Assembly: GCF_002916655.1 (NCBI RefSeq)
Contig: NZ_PPSM01000025.1
Coordinates: 302,348-366,347 of the forward strand
Source: Novosphingobium sp. HII-3
GTDB taxonomy: Bacteria > Pseudomonadota > Alphaproteobacteria > Sphingomonadales > Sphingomonadaceae
Direction of reading: 5' to 3'
Length of the DNA: 64,000 nt
Shown: positions 1 through 8,058 of the stretch, one piece after another
Position numbering within the stretch: position 1 is the first letter of the stretch
Layout of the letters: the number at the start of each line of letters is the position of its first letter
Made by a program: the position numbers and the translations under genes
The notes under the pieces: model-generated
What the model was told of the DNA's origin: nothing
Database searches by the model: none
The model's input: the letters and a program-made list of their open reading frames with translations, nothing else

Positions 1-1
1 C

Positions 2-1210
2 TACAACCACCCCGAGAACCGCCTGCGCGCCTCGGTGCTGGCCGATCCCGCGTTCACCCGCCGTAATACCAGGGACAACACGCCGTGCGTGCTGTCGGTC
101 AGCATGGTGCCGGGCTCGAAGGTCTCGGTGGACGTCGCGGCCAAGGGCGGCGGCTCGGAGAACAAGTCCAAGTTCAAGATGATGAACCCGAGCGATTCCA
201 TCGTCGACTGGGTGATCGAGATGCTGCCGCAGATGGGCGCGGGCTGGTGCCCGCCGGGCATGCTGGGCATCGGCATCGGCGGCACCGCTGAGCACTGCGT
301 CAAGCTCGCCAAGCAGAGCCTGATGGAGCCGATCGACATGGCCCAGCTCAAGCAGCGCGGCCCTCAGAACGACATAGAGGCGCTGCGCATCGAGATCTTC
401 GACAAGGTCAACGCGCTCGGCATCGGTGCGCAGGGCCTTGGCGGCCTTGCCACCATCCTCGACGTCAAGATCCTCGACTGGCCGTGCCACGCCGCGGGCA
501 AGCCGGTCGCGATGATCCCCAACTGCGCCGCCACCCGCCACGCGCACTTCACGCTCGACGGTTCGGGCCCGAGCTTCCTCGAAACCCCGAAGCTGGACGA
601 GTGGCCGAAGGTCGAGTGGAAGCCCAGCAAGGAAGCGAAGCGCGTCAACCTCGACACGCTGACCGCCGAAGAAGTGCAGGGCTGGAAGCAGGGCGATCGC
701 CTGCTGCTCAACGGCAAGATGCTGACCGGCCGTGACGCCGCGCACAAGCGCATCGCCGACATGCTGGCGAAGGGTGAGGAACTGCCCGTCGATTTCAGGG
801 GCCGGGTGATCTACTACGTCGGCCCGGTCGATCCGGTGCGCGAGGAAGTCGTCGGCCCGGCGGGCCCGACCACCGCGACGCGCATGGACAAGTTCTCCGA
901 CACCATGCTTGACCTCGGCCTGCTGGCCAGCATCGGCAAGTCCGAGCGCGGCCCGGCAGCGACCGCGTCGATCGCGAAGCACAAGTCCGCCTACCTGATG
1001 GCCGTCGGTGGCGCGGCCTACCTCGTCTCGCGCGCGATCAAGGAAGCCAAGGTCGTCGGCTTCGAGGACCTCGGCATGGAAGCGATCTACGAGTTCACCG
1101 TCGAGGACATGCCCGTGACCGTCGCCGTCGACAGCGAGGGCAACAACGTCCACACGCTGGCCCCGCCGGTGTGGAAGGCGAGGATCGCGGAAGAGCAACT
1201 GCTGGTCTGA
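2..1210 (+). CDS. Class I fumarate hydratase (Fe-S), 5'-truncated by window edge
   Basis: The reading frame is open from base 2 and ends with TGA. The 402 visible residues correspond to most of a class I, oxygen-sensitive [4Fe-4S] fumarase, which interconverts fumarate and malate in the TCA cycle. Full proteins of this family are about 500-550 residues, so roughly the first 100 are outside the window. The GAGWCPPG segment and the DWPCHAAGKP...NCAATRHAHF segment are conserved cysteine-containing parts of the Fe-S lyase domain. The C-terminal part (RGRVIYYVGPVDPV, GPTTATRMD, GGAAYLVSRAI) is the beta domain seen in fumarase/tartrate dehydratase proteins. A tartrate dehydratase of the same fold is a less likely alternative. 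The start codon is not visible. Confidence 0.93.
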   Translation, partial: YNHPENRLRASVLADPAFTRRNTRDNTPCVLSVSMVPGSKVSVDVAAKGGGSENKSKFKMMNPSDSIVDWVIEMLPQMGAGWCPPGMLGIGIGGTAEHCVKLAKQSLMEPIDMAQLKQRGPQNDIEALRIEIFDKVNALGIGAQGLGGLATILDVKILDWPCHAAGKPVAMIPNCAATRHAHFTLDGSGPSFLETPKLDEWPKVEWKPSKEAKRVNLDTLTAEEVQGWKQGDRLLLNGKMLTGRDAAHKRIADMLAKGEELPVDFRGRVIYYVGPVDPVREEVVGPAGPTTATRMDKFSDTMLDLGLLASIGKSERGPAATASIAKHKSAYLMAVGGAAYLVSRAIKEAKVVGFEDLGMEAIYEFTVEDMPVTVAVDSEGNNVHTLAPPVWKARIAEEQLLV

Positions 1211-1341
1211 TGATGGCTCCGTGGCTCCGGCACCGGTCTGGAGCCACGGCGCTGCCCTCCTCCTCACCCTTCGACCAACAACAAACCTCGTCCGACCGAT
1301 GCGCTGGTGCGGTGAAGCGTTTTCGCGCTAGACCCGGTAGA

Positions 1342-2652
1342 ATGTCCCACGCTGCATCCTTCCCCCGCGTCCCTGCGCGGACCGTGCTCCTGTCACTGGC
1401 GGCCTTGTGGGCCTGCTACTTCATCGTTGCGAGCCTGCGCGGTCTCGTCATGGGGTTCGACCTCGACTGGCCGATCCTGTCGCGGCGCCTGACGATCTGC
1501 ATCGTGTCCATGCTGGTGATGGCCGCCGTATGGCCCCTTCTCCAGCTGCTGGAGCGCAAGTCCGGCGGGGCCCGGCTGGCGATCGTGCTGGTCGGCGCCT
1601 TGCCGCTCTCGCTGGCGCTCAGCGTCGTGAACGATGTCATCTTCGCCGATCTTCAGCACAGGGCCTATGGTGACGAGGAGGATGTCGCGGCCATGAAGGC
1701 GGGGAACGTGCGCATATCGCGTGACGAGGCGGGCAACATCCTGGTGGACCTGCCCAAGATCAATCCGCCCGCTCCCCCCGCTCCGCCCCTGCCCGGGGCA
1801 TCGGAAGAGCCGCCGCCGCCCCCGGCCCCGCCGACGGAGGAGGCGCCGCCAGAGCGGGGCGCGGCCATAACGATCAAGACCGGATCGTTCCTCGGCTACA
1901 ACATCGGGCACTGGGCAGCCATCGCCGACACGGCGTTTGGCCGATACTTCCTCGTGCTGGCATGGGCCGCGCTTTACTTTGCCCTGGCCAAAGCCGAGGA
2001 AGCCCGCGCCGCCGAGCGTCGGGAGGGGGAATACCGACGCGCTGCGGAGGCGGCGGAGCTGCGGTCCCTGCGCTATCAGGTGAATCCGCACTTCCTGTTC
2101 AACACGCTCAATTCCCTTTCGGCCCTCGTCATGGTCGGGCGGCAGGACGACGCGGAAGAGATGATCCAGACCCTTTCCACCTTCTATCGGCGTACGCTGT
2201 CCGGGGATCCCACCAACGATTTGTCCCTGGTTGACGAGATCGAGCTGCAGCGGCTCTACTTCGCGATCGAGGCGGTACGGTTCCCCAATCGATTGCTCAC
2301 GCATATCGATGTTGACGAGGCCGTGCGCGATGCGAAAGTTCCCGGCATGATCCTGCAGCCCATCGTTGAGAACTCCGTGAAGTACGCCGTTGCCGCCACG
2401 CAGCAACCCGTCACGATCGCCATCGAGGCGCGCCGCGAAGGCGGCCAGCTGGTGATTACCGTCCATGACGATGGACCGGGCGGCAGCCGCGATCCGAAAG
2501 TCCGGGCGGAAGGCTGCGGCATCGGCCTTGCCAACGTGCGCGATCGTCTCCGCGCGCGCTACGGAGAGGCGGGCACTCTCACCTTCGGCAAGCTGCCCGG
2601 GGGCGGCTTCGCAACGGTGCTGCGCATGCCGCTGGAGGCCGGGAATGTCTGA
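1342..2652 (+). CDS. LytS-type sensor histidine kinase with proline-rich periplasmic loop
   Basis: The 436-residue membrane kinase has predicted membrane helices near residues 14-34, 48-66, 78-97 and 198-216, giving a loop of about 100 residues that should be periplasmic. That loop carries a proline-rich stretch at about 139-170. The His_kinase domain follows (LRYQVNPHFLFNTLN, phospho-acceptor candidate His250), then a HATPase domain with the N-box LQPIVENSVKYAV and the DDGPGG and GIGLANVRDRL boxes. ATG at 1342 was chosen because the frame upstream is low-complexity read-through of the intergenic region and the first membrane helix begins shortly after it. The stop overlaps the response regulator start by 8 bases, so the two are translated together. 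The sensed signal is unknown. Confidence 0.9.
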   Translation: MSHAASFPRVPARTVLLSLAALWACYFIVASLRGLVMGFDLDWPILSRRLTICIVSMLVMAAVWPLLQLLERKSGGARLAIVLVGALPLSLALSVVNDVIFADLQHRAYGDEEDVAAMKAGNVRISRDEAGNILVDLPKINPPAPPAPPLPGASEEPPPPPAPPTEEAPPERGAAITIKTGSFLGYNIGHWAAIADTAFGRYFLVLAWAALYFALAKAEEARAAERREGEYRRAAEAAELRSLRYQVNPHFLFNTLNSLSALVMVGRQDDAEEMIQTLSTFYRRTLSGDPTNDLSLVDEIELQRLYFAIEAVRFPNRLLTHIDVDEAVRDAKVPGMILQPIVENSVKYAVAATQQPVTIAIEARREGGQLVITVHDDGPGGSRDPKVRAEGCGIGLANVRDRLRARYGEAGTLTFGKLPGGGFATVLRMPLEAGNV

Positions 2653-3391
2653 GCCGCAGAACGCCGGAGGGCCGTTGCGTACCCTCATCGTCGACGACGA
2701 GCCGCTGGCGGTGGAGCGCATGCAAGTGATCTGCGCAAGGATCGAGGGCGTGTCCGTCATCGGGACCGCAAGCGATGGGCAGGCCGCGCTGCGCCTGATC
2801 GACGCACTCTCGCCCGATCTCGTGCTGCTCGATCTCACGATGCCCGAAACAGACGGGTTGACTGTCGCGCGCAACCTGGGCGGGAGGGCGAACGCACCGG
2901 CGGTGATCTTCGTCACGGCGCACGACGAATTCGCCGTCGAGGCGTTCGATCTCGACGCTGTGGACTACGTGCTGAAGCCGGTGGCCCCGGATCGGTTGCA
3001 AAGGGCGGTCGGGCGCGTGGTGTCACGCCGGGGAGAGCGGTCGCAGCCTTCGCGCAGCGAGTGGCTGGAGGAGTTCTGGGTGCCGCACCGTTCGGAACTG
3101 GTCCGCGTTGCCGCCGCCGAGGTGCAGCGCATCGATGCGGAGCGGGATTACGTCCGGCTCCATGTCGGGTCGCAGAGCTATCTCCTGCTCCAGACGATCA
3201 CCAGTCTGGAGGAGCGGCTCGATCCGGAGCAGTTCATCCGCATTCACCGCAGCTGCATTCTGCAGCGAAGCCATGTCACGGGTCTTCGTCACGAAGGCCT
3301 GGGCGTGTGGTCGGCGGAAACGCTTGACGGAGAAGCCTTGCGCATCGGCCGGACCTATCTTCCGGCGGTAAAGAAAATGGCGGGCCGTTAA
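2645..3391 (+). CDS. LytTR-family response regulator
   Basis: This 248-residue protein has an N-terminal receiver domain (IVDDEP at 15-20, phospho-acceptor Asp63 in LVLLDLTMPE, conserved VTAHDEF and VLKP segments) and a C-terminal LytTR DNA-binding domain from about residue 145 (RVAAAEVQRIDAERDYVRLH ... FIRIHRSCILQ). Its ATG lies inside the last codons of the upstream kinase gene, so the pair forms one operon and almost certainly one two-component system. LytTR regulators usually bind paired direct repeats upstream of their targets; the target is not evident here. A second, unlinked pair of the same architecture lies at 50388-52407. Confidence 0.92.
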   Translation: MSEPQNAGGPLRTLIVDDEPLAVERMQVICARIEGVSVIGTASDGQAALRLIDALSPDLVLLDLTMPETDGLTVARNLGGRANAPAVIFVTAHDEFAVEAFDLDAVDYVLKPVAPDRLQRAVGRVVSRRGERSQPSRSEWLEEFWVPHRSELVRVAAAEVQRIDAERDYVRLHVGSQSYLLLQTITSLEERLDPEQFIRIHRSCILQRSHVTGLRHEGLGVWSAETLDGEALRIGRTYLPAVKKMAGR

Positions 3392-3411
3392 GCCCGCCAT
3401 CAAGTGTTTTT
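3377..3411 (+). terminator. Rho-independent terminator overlapping the response regulator stop
   Basis: A 9-bp perfect stem ATGGCGGGC/GCCCGCCAT (3377-3385 with 3392-3400) has a 6-base loop containing most of the TAA stop of the LytTR gene, and is followed by a T-rich tract (TGTTTTT). It ends the kinase-regulator operon directly at its stop codon. Confidence 0.75.
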
Positions 3412-3452
3412 CCGGGTCTTTTCTCTTTTTGGGACCTCGGTGAAAGGGGGGC

Positions 3453-3767
3453 TCAGCCGCCGAGACGGGTGCCGTCGTCGGCCCGGGCGATCGCGGTGGC
3501 AACCGGTTCGCGGCTGTTCGACAGGGCTTGCTCGTAGCAGGCGTGATCGACCATGCCGGCGATGCGCGTTCCAGTGGTCGGGCGGTCGACGCGGCAGACC
3601 CTGCGCGCGGCGGTGGTGATCCGCTTGTCCAGTTCGGCCTGGCCGGATGCGGTCGTCAGGTCGAGGTCGCCGTAAGTCACTTCAATGGACTTCGCGAAAG
3701 CGGCGGGCGCGGCGAACAGGCTGACGGTGCAGACAGCGGCGGCGACGATGGCTTGGGTCTTGAACAT
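3453..3767 (-). CDS. UrcA family secreted protein
   Basis: The 104-residue protein begins with a clear Sec signal peptide (hydrophobic residues 7-20, likely cleavage after AFA at about 25). The mature part matches the UrcA pattern common in sphingomonads: VTYGDLDLTTASGQAELDKRI, an AARRVC motif and a second cysteine in HACYEQA, which may form a disulfide. The function of the family is not established. The gene stands alone, facing the two-component operon. The 260 bases upstream (3768-4027) hold its presumed promoter and no other recognisable feature. Confidence 0.85.
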   Translation of the reverse strand: MFKTQAIVAAAVCTVSLFAAPAAFAKSIEVTYGDLDLTTASGQAELDKRITTAARRVCRVDRPTTGTRIAGMVDHACYEQALSNSREPVATAIARADDGTRLGG

Positions 3768-4027
3768 GATGCTTTCCTCCTCATGGTGTGAGCCTTGGGG
3801 AAGAAGGTTCCGTCCGGCTCGATGAGTGTCATGTGCACCACCCGGGGCGGCCCAGCATCCGGAGGTCGATTTTCAGCCGAGGGGGATCGACAAAGGCAAA
3901 GCGCGCCGGACAAGTGACGTTTGCAGCCGACGAACGACATGGAAGATGGCGGGCGACGGCATCCGTCAGGGACGAATCGCCCTCACCCGTGGCGCTGCGG
4001 CGATTCCCGCGCTAGGATTGCGCCCGC

Positions 4028-4297
4028 ATGCTGCCGCTGATCATCGTCTTCTGCCTTGGGGTGCTCAATTTCGCCGCGCACAGGGCGGTGCTGGACAGCA
4101 ATCATCCGATGCTGATGCAGGTGCCCTGGTTCTTCCAAACACTGGGCGGCAGGCTCAGCCTCATCGTGGAGTTCGTGATGCTGCTCGGCGCGCTTGTGAT
4201 GGTGGCGGCGGGATCGACCGGCTGGGCGCTGGTCTATGTGTTCTACAGCGGCCTCAATACGCTGTCGGCGTGGCTGATCTTCACCGGTCGGGTATGA
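4028..4297 (+). CDS. Small membrane protein of unknown function
   Basis: The 89-residue protein consists almost entirely of hydrophobic helices (near 1-16, 38-58 and 63-84) joined by short polar turns (AAHRAVLDSNHPML; TGRV at the end). I do not recognise a family. An AGGA lies about 10 bases before the ATG, and the gene is followed after 49 bases by the lipid kinase gene on the same strand, so co-transcription with the kinase and phosphoesterase is likely. Composition and size are consistent with an integral inner-membrane protein; no catalytic motif is visible. Confidence 0.65.
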   Translation: MLPLIIVFCLGVLNFAAHRAVLDSNHPMLMQVPWFFQTLGGRLSLIVEFVMLLGALVMVAAGSTGWALVYVFYSGLNTLSAWLIFTGRV

Positions 4298-4346
4298 ACG
4301 TCCAAGGCTACGGGAACTTCGCAGGGCATCGGAGGCTTTTTGGCGC

Positions 4347-5216
4347 ATGACACCTGCACGCGGCACGAAACCGTCCAAAGTCTGGCTCGTCTGCAATGCG
4401 GCCAGCGGCAGCAACAACGATGCGGCCGTCGATGAGCTTGTCCAGGCTTTCGCAGGCGCCGGAATGACCGTCGACCGCCTCCTGCGGTTCCCGGACGACC
4501 CGGCGCCCTCCCCGGCGGATCTGGACGCCGCGGGTGTGGAGATGCTGGCCGTGTTCGGTGGAGACGGCACCACGCACTCCATCGTCATGAAGGCCTGCGG
4601 CTGGGACAAGCCCGTGCTGGTGCTGCCCGGGGGGACGATGAACCTGCTGGCCAAGCGGATGCATGGCGAAGTGCCCGCTCCCGAGATCGTCGGGCGGCTG
4701 ACGGGATCGCTGCGTACCGTCCGTCCCAGCGTGATCCGGTCCCGCCACGGGATCGGGCTCACCGGCGCGCTGGCCGGGCCCGGTACGGTGTGGAACGAGG
4801 TGCGCGAGGCGATGCGGGCGTTGAACGTCATCGATTTCGTGGCTTCCACCCGCGAAGCCATCGTGCAATCCACCGCCGGCCCCAAGGTTCACTGCGCCGG
4901 AATCGATTGCGGCCGGGAGGAAGGCTATGCGGCGATCACGGTGGTCCCGCACGAGGATGGGCTGCACGCCAGCGGCTATTACGCGGAGTCCCTTGCAGAT
5001 TATGCCGGGCAAGGCATCGCGCTGCTCAACCGCAACTTTCGCGACGGCCCGCATGACGACCTGGGGCGGCATCCACGCCTGCGGCTGGTCTGCCCCGCAG
5101 GCGAACAGATGGGCTTGCTGATAGATGGCGAGCCCTTCGACGGGGCCGAAGAAGAAGAATTCGAGCTGGGCACCTGCGAGGTGGACCTGGTCACGACGAA
5201 GGAGTTCGAGACGTAA
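4347..5216 (+). CDS. Diacylglycerol/lipid kinase catalytic-domain protein
   Basis: The 289-residue protein belongs to the DAGK_cat/YegS superfamily. It has the nucleotide-binding GGDGT at residues 71-75 and PGGTMNLLA at 94-102, and an N-terminal VWLVCNAASG strand-loop typical of the fold. Such enzymes phosphorylate diacylglycerol, sphingosine-like or other lipids with ATP at the membrane surface. Sphingomonads make glycosphingolipids, so a long-chain-base substrate is possible but not shown by sequence. The stop TAA shares a base with the start of the downstream metallophosphoesterase (TAATG), so expression is coupled. Confidence 0.87.
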   Translation: MTPARGTKPSKVWLVCNAASGSNNDAAVDELVQAFAGAGMTVDRLLRFPDDPAPSPADLDAAGVEMLAVFGGDGTTHSIVMKACGWDKPVLVLPGGTMNLLAKRMHGEVPAPEIVGRLTGSLRTVRPSVIRSRHGIGLTGALAGPGTVWNEVREAMRALNVIDFVASTREAIVQSTAGPKVHCAGIDCGREEGYAAITVVPHEDGLHASGYYAESLADYAGQGIALLNRNFRDGPHDDLGRHPRLRLVCPAGEQMGLLIDGEPFDGAEEEEFELGTCEVDLVTTKEFET

Positions 5217-6100
5217 TGCACGGGCAAGCCGCAGTGATGCGCAATGGTCCATTGCGGCTGTTTCACATCAGCGACATTCACTTCGGGTTGGAAGACACCC
5301 GTGCGCTGGACTGGGTGAAGAGCTGCATCGAAACCGAAAAGCCGGACGCGATCGCGATAACCGGCGATCTCACCATGCGGGCGCGCCATCCGGAATTCCG
5401 GGCAGCCTGTGAGTGGATCACGGCCCTCAAGGTGCCCGTGACGGTGGAAGTCGGCAATCACGACATTCCCTACTTCAATCTCTACCAGCGCTTCTTCGCG
5501 CCGTACAAGCGGTTCAAGGCAATCGAGCGGCTGGTGGAGACGGAGCTGGACCTGCCTGATCTGGCCATCGTACCGCTTCGCACGACCACGCGTGCCCAGT
5601 ACCAGCGGTTTCCCTGGTCGAACGGGTGGGTGACGGAGCGCGCTCTCCGTCACACCCTGGATGCGATAGACGCCCTTCCTTCAGGAACGCGGATCCTCGT
5701 CGCCTGCCATCATCCGCTGACCGAGCGGCGAGCGGATGGCAAGCTGCTGACCATCAACGGGACGCGCGCGATGGAAGCGCTCGCCGGCCGCAAGGTGATG
5801 GGTGTGCTCTCCGGGCATGTTCATGACGCCTTCGATCTCACGGAGCAAACGGCGGCCGGTCCGCTGCGGATGATCGGCGCCGGCACGTTGTCGAAGCGGA
5901 TCCGCTCGACCCCGCCCAGCTTCAACGAAATTGTCGTGGAAGGCGGTCAGGTGCGGGTCACCGCACGCAATCTGGCCAAGGTTCCCACGCGGGCCATGCA
6001 GATCGACGAGGTCCCGGAAAACGCCCTGCCCCCGCGCGAGCCGAGGGAGCCGGTCGCGCCCATTGCCACCGTACCGCCGGTCGACCCACCAGTGCACTGA
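5216..6100 (+). CDS. Calcineurin-like metallophosphoesterase
   Basis: The 294-residue protein carries the full set of calcineurin-like metal-binding motifs: DIH (Asp20, His22), GD (50-51), GNHD (80-83), HH (165-166) and GHVH (200-203). This order is typical of the class III cyclic-nucleotide phosphodiesterase / YfcE-like branch, but the substrate cannot be read from sequence. No signal peptide is present, so it should act in the cytoplasm. AAGGAG lies 11 bases before ATG 5216; a second in-frame ATG at 5237 is an alternative start. The tail (from about residue 270) is proline- and acid-rich. It is translationally coupled to the lipid kinase, suggesting a kinase/phosphatase pair. Confidence 0.9.
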   Translation: MHGQAAVMRNGPLRLFHISDIHFGLEDTRALDWVKSCIETEKPDAIAITGDLTMRARHPEFRAACEWITALKVPVTVEVGNHDIPYFNLYQRFFAPYKRFKAIERLVETELDLPDLAIVPLRTTTRAQYQRFPWSNGWVTERALRHTLDAIDALPSGTRILVACHHPLTERRADGKLLTINGTRAMEALAGRKVMGVLSGHVHDAFDLTEQTAAGPLRMIGAGTLSKRIRSTPPSFNEIVVEGGQVRVTARNLAKVPTRAMQIDEVPENALPPREPREPVAPIATVPPVDPPVH

Positions 6101-6104
6101 GGCG

Positions 6105-6419
6105 TCAGATCGGGCGCGAGCGCAGGTCCTGCAGGTCCGCGTAGACGTCCCGGGCGCGCTCGCAAGCCTCTTCCGAACCCTTGTCGCACTGACGCATGTG
6201 CTTTTGATATTGTTTGTCCAGCCTGCCGATTTCCTCATCGCGCTTGCGCAAGGCGCGCCCACGCTTCTCGTCGGCTTCGGACTGGCTGGTCGTGGTCCAG
6301 TCGACAGCCTTGCCTGCCACGCGGATGGGTGCGGTGACGATGCTGGCGGCGGTACGGACGCAGCCGGAGAGCATGAAGGCAGATGCCAGGGTCAGCACGA
6401 TCGTAGAGCGGCGGATCAT
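6105..6419 (-). CDS. Small lipoprotein of unknown function
   Basis: This 104-residue protein has a lipoprotein signal peptide: MIRR, a hydrophobic run, and the lipobox LSGC with Cys20 as the lipidated residue. The mature part is highly charged and probably helical (ADEKRGRALRKRDEEIGRLDKQ), with two further cysteines in RQCDKG and EEACERA. ATG 6419 was chosen over upstream in-frame starts because it places the signal peptide correctly. The gene is convergent with the phosphoesterase, the stop codons being four bases apart. No family is recognised. Confidence 0.72.
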   Translation of the reverse strand: MIRRSTIVLTLASAFMLSGCVRTAASIVTAPIRVAGKAVDWTTTSQSEADEKRGRALRKRDEEIGRLDKQYQKHMRQCDKGSEEACERARDVYADLQDLRSRPI

Positions 6420-6479
6420 TCCAGTATCCTTCCTTGGCCTCATGCCGGCGCAAGCGCCGATGGGGCGCTCATAAACGAA

Positions 6480-6505
6480 GAGGCCGCTTCGGGGGAAGCG
6501 GCCTC
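6480..6505 (-). terminator. Rho-independent terminator downstream of carD
   Basis: An 11-bp perfect inverted repeat GAGGCCGCTTC/GAAGCGGCCTC with a 4-base loop lies 25 bases beyond the carD stop. Read on the minus strand it is followed by TTCGTTTAT. It separates carD from the lipoprotein gene. Confidence 0.65.
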
Positions 6506-6508
6506 CTG

Positions 6509-6522
6509 GTTCCACGTGGAAC
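6509..6522. promoter_or_regulatory. parS-like ParB-binding palindrome (site 1)
   Basis: The sequence GTTCCACGTGGAAC is a perfect 14-bp palindrome matching the core of the conserved ParB box (TGTTNCACGTGAAACA type). It lies in the gap just beyond the carD stop codon. Three similar sites occur at 17198, 23871 and 54667, all intergenic. Confidence 0.7.
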
Positions 6523-6529
6523 GCCTGTG

Positions 6530-7063
6530 TCAGGCGGTTTCGGCGCTGTCGTAGTACTTGGGTGCGTACTCGTTGAGGATCGCCAGGATCTTCTTGAGCG
6601 CTGCCGGCTCGTCGGTCTTTTCCATCGCCGCGAGTTCGCGCGCAAGACGCGAGGATGCGGCTTCGAAGATCTGACGTTCCGAGTAGCTCTGCTCCGGCTG
6701 GTCGTCCGCGCGGAACAGGTCGCGGGTCACCTCGGCGATCGAAACCAGATCACCCGAGTTGATCTTGGCTTCGTACTCCTGCGCGCGGCGCGACCACATG
6801 GTGCGCTTGACCTTGGGCTTGCCCTTGAGCGTGTCCAGGGCTTCGCGCAGGGTCTTGTCGGAGGACAGCTTGCGCATCCCGATGGATTCGACCTTGTTCA
6901 CCGGTACGCGCAGCGTCATCCGCTCTTTTTCGAACCGCAGAACATAAAGCTCGAGCTGCATCCCGGCAATTTCCTGCTTCTGCAGCTCGATCACACGGCC
7001 TACGCCGTGCTTAGGATAAACGACGTAATCTCCAACATCGAAGGCGTCGGCCCTGGTTGCCAT
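6530..7063 (-). CDS. carD: CarD family transcriptional regulator
   Basis: The 177-residue protein has the N-terminal CarD/TRCF-like RNA-polymerase-interacting domain (FDVGDYVVYPKHGVGRVIELQKQEIAGMQLELYVLRF) and a helical C-terminal DNA-contacting domain (TMWSRRAQEYEAKI ... SYSERQIFEAASSRLARELA). In mycobacteria and alphaproteobacteria CarD binds the RNA polymerase beta subunit and stabilises open promoter complexes, particularly at rRNA and ribosomal protein genes. ATG 7063 is preceded by AAGGA at good spacing; the frame extends 85 codons upstream, but that part has no conserved character. It follows fdxA on the same strand but is separated from it by terminators, so it probably has its own promoter in 7064-7260. 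Confidence 0.93.
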   Translation of the reverse strand: MATRADAFDVGDYVVYPKHGVGRVIELQKQEIAGMQLELYVLRFEKERMTLRVPVNKVESIGMRKLSSDKTLREALDTLKGKPKVKRTMWSRRAQEYEAKINSGDLVSIAEVTRDLFRADDQPEQSYSERQIFEAASSRLARELAAMEKTDEPAALKKILAILNEYAPKYYDSAETA

Positions 7064-7267
7064 GTATCGTCCTTTCACCTGCAGGGTTGCCGTTCGTTTC
7101 GAATCGGGAGATAAACCGGAGGGTGCGACATGGAGACGTGCTGTCTCCGCCGTCCGGTCAGACTCTTCTCCCCAACCGTCTTCTTTCGAACCCTGCCTCG
7201 CACTGAAAATGCCTGCCGAACGGGCAGAAGCCCGGGCAGTTGAGCGATTATATAGCACCGATATGGC

Positions 7268-7309
7268 AAAAAAGCCAGAGGCGCGGAAACCTTTTCGTTT
7301 TCGCGCCTC
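7268..7309 (-). terminator. Hairpin with T-run between fdxA and carD (second candidate terminator)
   Basis: A 12-bp stem with one G-T wobble (7278-7289 with 7298-7309, 8-base loop) is followed on the minus strand by TGGC and six Ts. It lies about 70 bases beyond the stronger fdxA terminator. It could be a backup terminator or part of the carD leader. Confidence 0.45.
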
Positions 7310-7362
7310 CCGGCTCACTGCGGCAGCAGGGTTCTGCCCTGCTACGCGGTTCTGAATGTTCG

Positions 7363-7394
7363 AAAAAAGCAGTCTCCGTCGGACGGGCTGCTTT
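7363..7394 (-). terminator. Rho-independent terminator of fdxA
   Basis: On the minus strand the stem AAAGCAG/CTGCTTT (7388-7394 with 7366-7372) encloses a second small GC-rich hairpin (CCGTC/GACGG) and runs into a string of Ts. It starts 13 bases after the fdxA stop. The 343-base interval 7064-7406 holds only these hairpins and the presumed carD promoter. Confidence 0.7.
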
Positions 7395-7406
7395 CTGCAG
7401 AAAAAA

Positions 7407-7745
7407 TCAGTCGCCCTCGCCCGGTTCGGGCGAGAAGAACTTCTCGAACTTGCCCTCGACCCCCTTCATCTCGTCGGCGTCGGCAGGCGCGTCCTTCTTC
7501 GACGTGAGATTAGGCCATTCCGCCGAGTACTTGGCGTTCAGCTCCATCCACTGCTCGAGACCGCTTTCGGTGTCGGGAAGGATCGCCTCCGCCGGGCATT
7601 CCGGTTCGCACACGCCGCAGTCGATGCATTCGCTGGGGTTGATGACCAGCATGTTCTCACCCTCGTAGAAGCAATCCACGGGGCAGACCTCGACGCAGTC
7701 CATGTACTTGCACCTGATGCAGGCGTCGGTGACGACGTACGTCAT
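7407..7745 (-). CDS. fdxA: Seven-iron ferredoxin FdxA
   Basis: The 112-residue soluble electron carrier carries a [3Fe-4S] and a [4Fe-4S] cluster. The N-terminal part ([21 protein letters not shown]) and the second motif ([16 protein letters not shown]) give the cysteine spacing of the FdxA family. The C-terminal extension ([21 protein letters not shown]) is characteristic of proteobacterial FdxA. It lies between an S4-domain RNA-binding gene and carD on the same strand, an arrangement I recall as common in alphaproteobacteria. Its redox partner is not indicated. Confidence 0.95.
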   Translation of the reverse strand: MTYVVTDACIRCKYMDCVEVCPVDCFYEGENMLVINPSECIDCGVCEPECPAEAILPDTESGLEQWMELNAKYSAEWPNLTSKKDAPADADEMKGVEGKFEKFFSPEPGEGD

Positions 7746-7770
7746 GAGTGCGCTTTCCTTCCTTCACGCG

Positions 7771-8058
7771 TCAGTTGGTTGGCGGCGCTGCTATGGGATC
7801 GATGGCCCTGCCGTCAAGCACTCTGTAGCAACCCTGCGCTTCGCTATAGGGTCCGCGGCGCAGGGGCAAAGAAAGGACTTCTATCACCTTCACAGTGCCA
7901 CCTATGGAGAGGGTGAGCACATCGCCGACCGCGATCTTCTGGTGTGCCCGGTCGATCCGCCGCCCGTTGAGCCGCATGTGGCCCTCCTCGGCCATGGTCT
8001 GCGCGACGGGCCGCGTCTTCGCGAGGCGGAGGAACCAGAGGAGCTTGTCGACCCTCAC
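7771..8058 (-). CDS. S4 RNA-binding domain protein (Hsp15-like)
   Basis: The 95-residue protein begins directly with the S4 fold: MRVDKLLWFLRLAKTRPVAQTMAEEGHMRLNGRR (split here as residues 1-34), followed by KIAVGDVLTL. This matches heat-shock protein 15, which binds stalled 50S subunits carrying peptidyl-tRNA. The start is a GTG that overlaps the stop of the upstream helicase (GTGA), so translation is coupled. The C-terminal tail (GRAIDPIAAPPTN) is short and not conserved. An rRNA-modification accessory role is the main alternative. Confidence 0.85.
   Translation of the reverse strand: MRVDKLLWFLRLAKTRPVAQTMAEEGHMRLNGRRIDRAHQKIAVGDVLTLSIGGTVKVIEVLSLPLRRGPYSEAQGCYRVLDGRAIDPIAAPPTN

Noticed and set aside
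1393..2916. A 507-codon minus-strand frame opposite the histidine kinase
   Set aside because: Antisense to a gene with complete kinase motifs; no family match.
3768..4027. A gene in the 260-base gap between urcA and the small membrane protein
   Set aside because: Only short frames without ribosome sites or conserved character.
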